Shown here: positions 30,997 to 36,335 of the stretch, piece after piece
Position numbering within the stretch: position 1 is the stretch's first letter
How the letters are laid out: each line of letters begins with the position of its first letter
Source of the DNA: RYN-428 sp035551995
GTDB taxonomy: Bacteria; Planctomycetota; Phycisphaerae; Tepidisphaerales; Tepidisphaeraceae
Length of the DNA stretch: 36,335 bases
Direction of reading: 5' to 3'
NCBI GenBank assembly: GCA_035551995.1
Contig: DASZME010000092.1
Coordinates: forward strand, 1 to 36,335
Notes under the pieces: model-generated
Told to the model about the DNA's origin: nothing
The model's input: only the letters and a program-made list of their open reading frames with translations
The model's database searches: none
Program-made: the position numbers and the translations under genes

Positions 30997-32085
30997 TTAA
31001 ATCAATATTCCGTCCGAAACATGTTTTGCCGATGGATCGCAGGAACCGGGCTCCACGCGAGCGGCGGTGGTTGCCGCGTTATGCCACGCGCCGGCCAGCC
31101 AAAGCGTGCTGGGGCGGAGGCCGGGGCCTTCACGGAGAAATTTTTCGACCGCCTCGGCTAACTGAAGCGTCGAACAAAAATACCCGCTGCACGGCGCGGA
31201 GTCGGCAATGTATCCCACCGCGGCCAGCGACACATTTCTCGGGACATCGATCCCGTGACGTCCCAGGACGATTTTGACCTGCTCGGCGGCCGCGCAAGAA
31301 CCGCACACGACCGCCGTCACGCCCGCATCGACAAGCATGCGGATTTCGTCGGCGCAACAGGCGTCGACCACGGCGTGGGGCGAATATCGGCGCACCGCAT
31401 TGCGAAGCGCCACGCTGATCGAGGTCGATCCGCGCGGCTCGACCGCCGCAAAACGCCGATGGCCCGCCAGCGCCAGGTCGCGGCCAAGCCGCGCCGCGGC
31501 CAGGGCGTCATCCACCAGCACCGAGTGCATCGAATATGTATTGGGCTCTCGATTGACGGCGACCACCGGGATATTCCGCACCACCAGATCCCGAAGAAAC
31601 GTGTCCGGCGTGCGCGACGCGATGTCGATTACCGCGGCGAACTGATTGAGAAAACTGGGACGAAGATCGGCCGCCCCCACGTTAACCTGCAACTCCGGAT
31701 TGACCGCGCGCAACGCGCGCACGAGGCACGACTCGTTGTCCCCGAGATCGCTGATGACCAGCCAGCGGCCCTTGTCCGCAACCTCCGGCACGCTTCCCTT
31801 AATATACGTCCCGCGCCCAATGCTGCGATCGAGAACGCCCTCGGCCGCCAGGTCGGTCAGCGCCTTGCTTAGTGTTTTGGCGTTGACATGGAACCGCTGC
31901 GCCAACGCCCGCTCGCCGGGCAATTTTCCGTTCAATTCTCCTGTCGCGATGGCGGCCCGAATTTTTTCCCGCAACCGCTGGAACTTGTAGCTCATTCCGC
32001 TTTGACCCGCCCGGCTCTGTGCAGGCCGACCTTGATGCGCGCCTCGAGCATTTTCCGTCGAGACTTTCACGTTGCTTAAATCCAT
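30997..32085 (-). CDS. GntR-type DNA-binding / LacI-type sensor transcription regulator
   Basis: 362 residues from an ATG at 32085 with AGGGGA 7 nt upstream (an inner start at 31995 is possible). Residues 31-97 are a winged helix of the GntR family (REKIRAAIATGELNGKLP, then GERALAQRFHVNAKTLSKAL and EGVLDRSIGRGTYI). Residues 105-330 follow the periplasmic-binding fold used by LacI-family sensors (VVRNIPVVAVNRE, VLVDDALAAARLGRDLALAGH, GVTAVVCGSCAAAEQVKIVL, ISLAAVGY-like strand). This hybrid is a known planctomycete architecture for carbohydrate-responsive control. The ligand is unknown. Divergent from the lipase-like gene at 32403, so it may control it or itself through the 317-nt gap. Confidence 0.88.
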   Translation of the reverse strand: MDLSNVKVSTENARGAHQGRPAQSRAGQSGMSYKFQRLREKIRAAIATGELNGKLPGERALAQRFHVNAKTLSKALTDLAAEGVLDRSIGRGTYIKGSVPEVADKGRWLVISDLGDNESCLVRALRAVNPELQVNVGAADLRPSFLNQFAAVIDIASRTPDTFLRDLVVRNIPVVAVNREPNTYSMHSVLVDDALAAARLGRDLALAGHRRFAAVEPRGSTSISVALRNAVRRYSPHAVVDACCADEIRMLVDAGVTAVVCGSCAAAEQVKIVLGRHGIDVPRNVSLAAVGYIADSAPCSGYFCSTLQLAEAVEKFLREGPGLRPSTLWLAGAWHNAATTAARVEPGSCDPSAKHVSDGILI

Positions 32086-32402
32086 GGCAAATTCCCCTGC
32101 GCGACGGCCACCACGGCCGACGATCGATTCCCCACCAGATTATCGAGCGAACCCCATTACTGTCTCGACCCTGGCATGAACATTCAGCTTAACAAAAAAT
32201 ACCGACAGCGTATAGCGACGCAGCGACGTTTTAGCAAATTCTTTCTATTTCGTCCGCAGGCATGCCCTCGCGAAGGTTAGGTGATTGATCTTACTCAAAG
32301 AAGGCCATATTAAAAGTGCATTTCCACGATCGTTTTATTTTTCTAGGATATAATGGATCATCGCGAAGCGCGGCATTCGCGCGTTTTTAGAATGGCAAAT
32401 GA
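32086..32402. other. Divergent intergenic region with promoter and leader hairpin
   Basis: The stretch is AT-rich. TATAAT occurs at 32349-32354 for the rightward gene; no -35 at the usual distance is convincing. Just downstream, the stem CGCGAA/TTCGCG (32362-32367 and 32376-32381) with an 8-nt loop precedes CG and five T (32384-32388), a terminator-like attenuator in the leader before the ATG at 32403. No other gene or palindromic operator is clear. Confidence 0.5.
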
Positions 32403-33650
32403 ATGAACCGAATCATTTTGAGGTTCGTCCTGACGGCTATCTGCGGGTGGTCCACCCTCGCCGCCGCATCGGCGTCGGCTTCACCGCACGAGATTCGGTT
32501 GTCCCTGCACGAAGGAAAGCTGCATGCGCCTGATCTAGCTTCGGCGATCTGCCGCGAGTTTCATCTGCCGACTTGGGAAATAAACGACGGGAATATTGAT
32601 TTAAGTGGTTTTCGCGGATCGACGTTCGTCCGCGCCGTGAATGCCGCACTGGGAGATGGGTGCCGGCTGAGCGTCGATTGCGATGTCCTGATTTTGCGCG
32701 TCGACGCGACGAATTTGCCGGCGCGTTTCGACGACGTTCGGCGTGTGCTGCGGATTTTCATCGCCGAAGCCGCTCCGCAGGCGACCGCCCGTCAAGCTCG
32801 CCATTGGGGATTATTTCTGCCGGATGCGTTCGATTCGCGTCGGCCGTTGGTGGTGCTGGTCCACGGCCTCGACAGCGAAAAAGAGTGCATGGGCGCCATT
32901 GGAAATCTTCTGACCGCCGCCGGGCATCAGGTCAGCTATTTTGACTATCCGCAGGATCAGCCGATCGAGGAGAGTTCGGAACTTTTCGCCGATCGCATGA
33001 CCGCCCTGGTCGAGCGTTTTCCGAAGGTCAGCATAGACATCGTCGCCCATAGTATGGGCGGCTTGATCGCCAGGGACTATATCGAAGGCGGCGGCTATCG
33101 CGGCGGGGTGGACCGATTAATCCTGGTCGGCACGCCCAATGCCGGGTCCGACTGGGCGCCTTTTGGCGTGGTCCTTAAAGTCAAAGAACAATACAACGAA
33201 TGGAAACACGATCCGGATTGGGGATGGACCTGGGCGATTACCGCCGGCCTTAGCGAGGCGGATCGCGATCTCAAGCCCGGGTCGAAATTTCTGGGGCGGT
33301 TGAATTCCCTGCCTCGACGGCCCGGCGTGCGATACACGGTGATCGCCGGTACTCAAGCGCCAACCGTTCGCATGGCCGCCGCCGCCGTTGAGGGCGTCGC
33401 TCATTGCCTGCCAGGTCAAATCCAAGCGTGGCCGATTTTTTCCCGTTGCGATGATGGGCTGGCAAAATATGCCGAGCGACTGCGGCGAAAAACCAGCGAT
33501 GGCGATGGACCGGTCAAAGTGAATAGCGCCAAACTCGCCGGCGTCGACGACATCGTGTTATTAACCGCGGATCATTGCACGCTGATTTCCATGAACCACG
33601 GCCTTGAGCCCGCGGCATGGGAAGCCATTCGCGCGCGGCTTGAGAAATGA
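32403..33650 (+). CDS. Exported alpha/beta hydrolase (lipase-like) with STN-like N-domain
   Basis: 415 residues with a signal peptide (MNRIILRFVLTAICGW to AASASA-SPH). Residues 30-100 resemble a secretin/TonB short N-terminal (STN-like) fold: LSLHEGKLHAPDLASAICREF, SGFRGSTFVRAVNAALGDGC and VLILRVD. The hydrolase domain starts near 140: VVLVHGLDSE (oxyanion His154-Gly155), then DIVAHSMGGLIARDYI with nucleophile Ser217, LVGTPNAGSDWAPFG, and a late His in DHCTLISMNHG as the candidate triad base. This is the lipase/PGAP1-like group acting on esters in the periplasm or outside. Substrate unknown. It follows the attenuator-like hairpin at 32362. Confidence 0.82.
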   Translation: MNRIILRFVLTAICGWSTLAAASASASPHEIRLSLHEGKLHAPDLASAICREFHLPTWEINDGNIDLSGFRGSTFVRAVNAALGDGCRLSVDCDVLILRVDATNLPARFDDVRRVLRIFIAEAAPQATARQARHWGLFLPDAFDSRRPLVVLVHGLDSEKECMGAIGNLLTAAGHQVSYFDYPQDQPIEESSELFADRMTALVERFPKVSIDIVAHSMGGLIARDYIEGGGYRGGVDRLILVGTPNAGSDWAPFGVVLKVKEQYNEWKHDPDWGWTWAITAGLSEADRDLKPGSKFLGRLNSLPRRPGVRYTVIAGTQAPTVRMAAAAVEGVAHCLPGQIQAWPIFSRCDDGLAKYAERLRRKTSDGDGPVKVNSAKLAGVDDIVLLTADHCTLISMNHGLEPAAWEAIRARLEK

Positions 33651-33685
33651 AGAAATGAACAGACCGAAACAGCAGCCCCTCCACC

Positions 33686-34192
33686 TTACTCCTGCGAGCC
33701 TTGGCCTCGGCTATACAGATCAAAATAGAAGTACATCAACACCTTGTCGCCCAAGGTCTTGTTGTGGTCGTGGTGGAAACGGAATTTCTCGAATAGCTGA
33801 ACGGCGGCCGTCTGCTCCATGTAGGTGTCTAATTTGACCTTCAGGTAGAGCTTATCCTGGCAAAACTTGAGGGCCGTCTCCATGAGGGCGGTGCCGATGC
33901 CGCGCCGGCGAAACGGCACGGCCACCCGCAAACGGCGAATCTCACCGACCCCTTCGTCATGCTGCTGAACGCCGACCATGCCGACTACTTGTCCGTCCTC
34001 GGTCTGGGAAACCCAGAAGTGATTGCCGGGATATTTCAGGTAAGCCGACTCGATGTCGTCGATGTCATATCCAGTGTCGTTATCGGCGATTTTTCCGCTG
34101 ATGATCCCCTCCAGATATAATAACTTGCACGCCGCCGCGTCCGATGGACGAAAGCTTCGTATGGAAAACGGAGATTTCGCCGGGGCTTCCAT
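33686..34192 (-). CDS. GNAT-family N-acetyltransferase
   Basis: 168 residues from the ATG at 34192; a longer reading overlaps the phosphodiesterase gene and is rejected. The GNAT fold is shown by FSIRSFRPSDAAACKLLYLEG at the N-terminus, HFWVSQTEDGQVVGMVGVQ (beta 2-3), the acetyl-CoA loop RRLRVAVPFRRRGIGTALM with the R/QxxGxG/A signature, and a C-terminal AAVQLFEKFRFHH strand-helix. Substrate not predictable. 25 nt after the phosphodiesterase gene on the same strand, so co-transcribed. Confidence 0.9.
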   Translation of the reverse strand: MEAPAKSPFSIRSFRPSDAAACKLLYLEGIISGKIADNDTGYDIDDIESAYLKYPGNHFWVSQTEDGQVVGMVGVQQHDEGVGEIRRLRVAVPFRRRGIGTALMETALKFCQDKLYLKVKLDTYMEQTAAVQLFEKFRFHHDHNKTLGDKVLMYFYFDLYSRGQGSQE

Positions 34193-34217
34193 TTCGACTT
34201 GATTGTAGGCCGTTGGC

Positions 34218-34706
34218 TTAGCCGCCGACAACGAAAAAACGAAGCTGTCCCGTCGCCGGGTCCAAAAGCGCAACGCTCTTTTCACGGGCGCGGAAGAGCG
34301 CACCGGGGTTGATTACCCGGGTTTTACCGACGACCTGGTCTCGACGCACATGCGTGTGGCCGTGAAGTAAATAGTCGTACTGCTGGCCAGTCAGCAATTT
34401 TTGCATGAGCGCCGGATCGTCGCCATGAAGGACGGCGAAGCGTTTGCCGTCAATTTCGATGTCCCCCATGGCGCCATAGCAGGCAACGCCGAGGGTTTGC
34501 GCGTAGCGTTGCAGCGGAACTCGTTCCCAGTCGGTGTTTCCCCACACAAAGGCGGCTTTCAGTCCGGCAAGGTGGTCGAGGACGGCTTGGCCGCCGACAT
34601 CGCCGCAATGAATGAAGAACTCGGCGCCCTCCTTCTTCAAATGAGCGATCGCAAGGCCCATCGTATCGGCCCGGTCGTGCGTATCACTGAGAATTCCGAC
34701 GAGCAC
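34218..34706 (-). CDS. YfcE/MJ0936-type metallophosphodiesterase
   Basis: 162 residues. Metal ligands of the calcineurin-like fold are all in place: SDTHDR (Asp8, His10), HCGDVG (Asp37), VWGNTDWE (Asn in place of the usual GNHD), LHGDD, and HGHTHV (final His pair). The length is normal for the YfcE/MJ0936 phosphodiesterase family, which hydrolyses phosphodiesters using two metal ions (often Mn). The physiological substrate is unknown. First gene of the pair with the GNAT gene, divergent from lipB. Confidence 0.93.
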   Translation of the reverse strand: MLVGILSDTHDRADTMGLAIAHLKKEGAEFFIHCGDVGGQAVLDHLAGLKAAFVWGNTDWERVPLQRYAQTLGVACYGAMGDIEIDGKRFAVLHGDDPALMQKLLTGQQYDYLLHGHTHVRRDQVVGKTRVINPGALFRAREKSVALLDPATGQLRFFVVGG

Positions 34707-34821
34707 GGCACCTCCTGCTTTTTAGTATGGCACATCGACGCGGTTCTTCCTACTGACAACTGAAGCGTTTTTTTGAAATTGCTGGCGCGTCCTACGTGCG
34801 TGGGAACCAGTTTCATCACCC

Positions 34822-34903
34822 GACGCCGGTTCTGAGGTACTCCGAAGAGCCGGATCGAAGCGTCGTAGAATCCGGCTCTTCGGAGTATCTCAGAACCGGC
34901 GTC
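34822..34903. repeat. 34-bp inverted repeat with 14-nt loop
   Basis: Arms at 34822-34855 and 34870-34903 match at 33 of 34 positions (only G against A inside GAGGTACTCC/GGAGTATCTC). The loop is CGAAGCGTCGTAGA. No T-run follows on either strand, so this is not an intrinsic terminator. It sits in the 295-nt region between the divergent phosphodiesterase and lipB genes, the rest of which holds no feature except the -10 hexamer of lipB. Confidence 0.9.
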
Positions 34904-34989
34904 ACCACCAAACGCTCAGGTACGCGATCGATAACAAAACGTCGCACGCGCTACCAAACTGAAAAACGCTCTAAATAGCCATTGCGCGA

Positions 34990-34995
34990 TACAAT
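34990..34995 (+). promoter_or_regulatory. -10-like TACAAT just ahead of lipB
   Basis: TACAAT ends 6 nt before the lipB ATG, the same geometry as at moaC. No -35 is seen at usual spacing. A leaderless transcript is suggested. Confidence 0.35.
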
Positions 34996-35001
34996 CGGTC
35001 A

Positions 35002-35676
35002 ATGCTCATCGAGGATCTCGGCCAACTTCCCTATCGCGATGCCTGGGCGCTTCAGGAACAGGCTCACGAGCAGGTGCAGGTTGGCGCACAAGAGCGGATA
35101 TTCCTGGTCGAGCATCCGCCGGTGATTACCTACGGACGCCGGCCCGGCGTCGAACGAAACCTCCTCGCCACGCCCGAGCGACTTGAACGGCGCGGCGTCG
35201 AGATCGTTCAAAGCGATCGCGGCGGCGACATCACCTTCCACGGCCCCGGCCAACTCGTCGCTTATCCAATTATCCGCCTCGCGTCACATGGTTTTTCCGT
35301 CGGCGGCTACGTTCACACCCTCGAAGCCGCCGTCATCGCGACGCTGGCGGAATTCAATATCGCGGCCAGCGCCGATCCCGCCGCCGTCGGCGTCTGGACG
35401 CCGGACCGCGGCGTTTCCTCGAAAATCTGCGCCATCGGCGTCAGAATCCGCCGCGGCGTCTCACTCCACGGCGTCGCGCTCAACGTCAACTGCGACCTTT
35501 CATTCTTCGACCTGATCGTTCCTTGCGGATTGTCCGGACGGCGGGTGACATCATTGCAACAGGTTCTCGCGCAAGCGACGCCGAAGATGGAGCGCGTCAA
35601 AGAACTCTTGGGGAAGCATCTGCTTATCGCTCTCAACCGAACGGACGCTCACCAATCGCGACAAACGCATGACTAA
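35002..35676 (+). CDS. lipB: Octanoyltransferase LipB
   Basis: 224 residues. Conserved LipB blocks are complete: ERIFLVEHPPVITYGRRPG, SDRGGDITFHGPGQLVAYPI, KICAIGVRIRRGVSLHGVALNVN (Lys141), and VPCGLSGRRVTSLQQ with the catalytic Cys175 that carries the octanoyl group. It transfers octanoate from acyl-carrier protein to the lipoyl domains of 2-oxoacid dehydrogenases and GcvH; LipA, which would insert sulfur, is not in the window. It appears monocistronic. Confidence 0.96.
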   Translation: MLIEDLGQLPYRDAWALQEQAHEQVQVGAQERIFLVEHPPVITYGRRPGVERNLLATPERLERRGVEIVQSDRGGDITFHGPGQLVAYPIIRLASHGFSVGGYVHTLEAAVIATLAEFNIAASADPAAVGVWTPDRGVSSKICAIGVRIRRGVSLHGVALNVNCDLSFFDLIVPCGLSGRRVTSLQQVLAQATPKMERVKELLGKHLLIALNRTDAHQSRQTHD

Positions 35677-36250
35677 GAAATCGACGGCGCCCATTCTCCG
35701 CTATGGCAAGGTGAATCGACCGATCGCGGCAACTGCGCGAGAGTCATAACTTCTCGAAACTCGAGTCGCGCCTTGACGCATTGCATGGACTAGAAACAGT
35801 GCCGACGAGCGGCGCCGGGCATTTCCGGGCAAGCTATTCGCGGACCATCCGCACCCGCTTTCGAACGCGGCATGGTCATTCCTGAGGCCAGTGTTGTTTT
35901 ATAGAGCTGCAGGCGATCACGCCGTAAATTGCTGCAGGGTCGGCGCTCGATCGAACCATCCTCTCATGAACGAGAATGGCCGTTCCGCGCCGACCCTGCA
36001 CAACCAAGGGCGCCAGTTTGAATTTAGAGCAGTTTTCAGTTGCAGCTTTTTTGCGTTTAGCGGCCCCGCTTGCGGGGCGTGTCTCGCGACGGAAACTCGC
36101 GACATCAACGTGAAAAACACGCTACCGCATTGCCACGCTACGGTCTTAGGGTAAATCGGCGGGATGTTACCCTAATTTGGAGCGTGACAGTGCTCTAGTC
36201 CTTAAACCAGTACGGCCCCCGCCGAAAATTTCCTCAAATTAAACAAAAAG
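35677..36250. other. Non-coding region with structured inverted repeats
   Basis: No gene. A 14-bp perfect inverted repeat TGCAGGGTCGGCGC/GCGCCGACCCTGCA (35933-35946 and 35987-36000) encloses a 40-nt loop that folds further (GAACCAT, TCTC pairing with GAGA, ATGG, TTC), forming one long hairpin. The second copy of the dispersed repeat lies at 36052-36082. A 26-codon reading at 35669-35749, starting inside the lipB end, is not supported. Confidence 0.6.
36052..36082 (+). repeat. Dispersed 31-nt repeat, copy 2
   Basis: Identical over 31 nt to 27962-27992 (minus strand); contains GCCCCGCTTGCGGGGC. Followed by CACGCTAC near 36117-36124, also seen downstream of copy 1. Confidence 0.8.
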
Positions 36251-36330
36251 ACTCGAAACGCCCGCGTTTTCGTATATGAAGTGGGATAGTCAATGTCCAA
36301 CAACTTCATACGCACGGAGGCGTTTCGAGT
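36251..36330. repeat. Inverted repeat at the right edge overlapping a ribosome site
   Basis: ACTCGAAACGCC (36251-36262) pairs perfectly with GGCGTTTCGAGT (36319-36330), and CGTAT-GAAGT (36271-36282, two-base bulge) with ACTTCATACG (36303-36312). The structure covers GGAGG (36316-36320) ahead of GTG (36329). It may be the end of an insertion element or a hairpin that hides a ribosome site. Confidence 0.6.
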
Positions 36331-36335
36331 GAACA
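36293..36335 (+). CDS. Possible start of a gene cut by the right edge
   Basis: ATG at 36293 (MSNNFIRTEAFRVN and on) and GTG at 36329 are in the same frame. GGAGG lies 8 nt before the GTG, favouring it as the start; GTGGGA precedes the ATG. Only 14 codons are visible, so no product can be named. A transposase is one possibility given the flanking inverted repeat. Confidence 0.3.
   Translation, partial: MSNNFIRTEAFRVN

Noticed and set aside
35669..35749. 26-codon open frame starting within the lipB end
   Set aside because: It overlaps lipB with no ribosome site and matches no known pattern.
1..36335. tRNA, rRNA or tmRNA genes
   Set aside because: I found no T-arm, anticodon or rRNA-like signatures on either strand when reading through.

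Overview
The window is GC-rich bacterial chromosome with Gram-negative envelope genes (TonB-dependent receptor, DUF481 beta-barrel, lipoproteins) and a rod-shape/peptidoglycan cluster. Several traits point to a planctomycete, probably of the Phycisphaerae side: a LamG/DUF1080-like secreted protein, a GntR-DNA-binding/LacI-like sensor regulator, an N-terminal zinc-ribbon protein with one C-terminal membrane helix, a tandem metallo-beta-lactamase protein, a TPR/O-GlcNAc-transferase (SPINDLY-type) protein, and weak or absent Shine-Dalgarno sites at many genes. The lineage is inferred from gene content; no rRNA or tRNA is present to settle it.

Left part (1-6494): a radical SAM protein cut by the left edge, a secreted LamG-like protein, a DUF481 outer-membrane protein with a clear promoter and intrinsic terminator, ruvA, moaC, and a TPR-OGT glycosyltransferase. 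Next (6557-9066) is a cobalamin riboswitch unit: promoter, B12 riboswitch, then a BtuB-like receptor. The following 730-base gap (9067-9797) holds the most interesting feature. A near-consensus leftward promoter feeds a non-coding stretch ending in a row of stem-loops. Three of these loops are C-rich and three of the stems are followed by U-runs, so this looks like a small RNA gene.

Middle (9798-23177): Mrp/ApbC ATPase, a tandem MBL-fold secreted protein, a glutamine amidotransferase coupled to a GT-C-like membrane protein, a zinc-ribbon protein next to an MFS exporter, a pair of CRISPR-like 32-nt repeats overlapping the promoter of a glycogen debranching enzyme, a DUF433/DUF5615 antitoxin-toxin pair whose toxin is frameshifted, an LTXXQ-type periplasmic protein divergent from a PQQ-propeller lipoprotein, and a cluster of palindromic intergenic repeats.

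Right part (23178-36335): mreC-mreD-mrdA (cell elongation, without mreB or rodA here), a DUF3592-like membrane protein, a lipoprotein HtrA protease, a YcgR-like PilZ protein, a small exported protein, a GntR/LacI-type regulator divergent from an exported STN-like/lipase fusion, a GNAT acetyltransferase with a YfcE-type phosphodiesterase, and lipB. The last 660 bases are non-coding and rich in inverted repeats, and end in what may be the left end of another gene or insertion element. Most genes are housekeeping or envelope functions in short units on both strands. The unusual material lies in the intergenic DNA.
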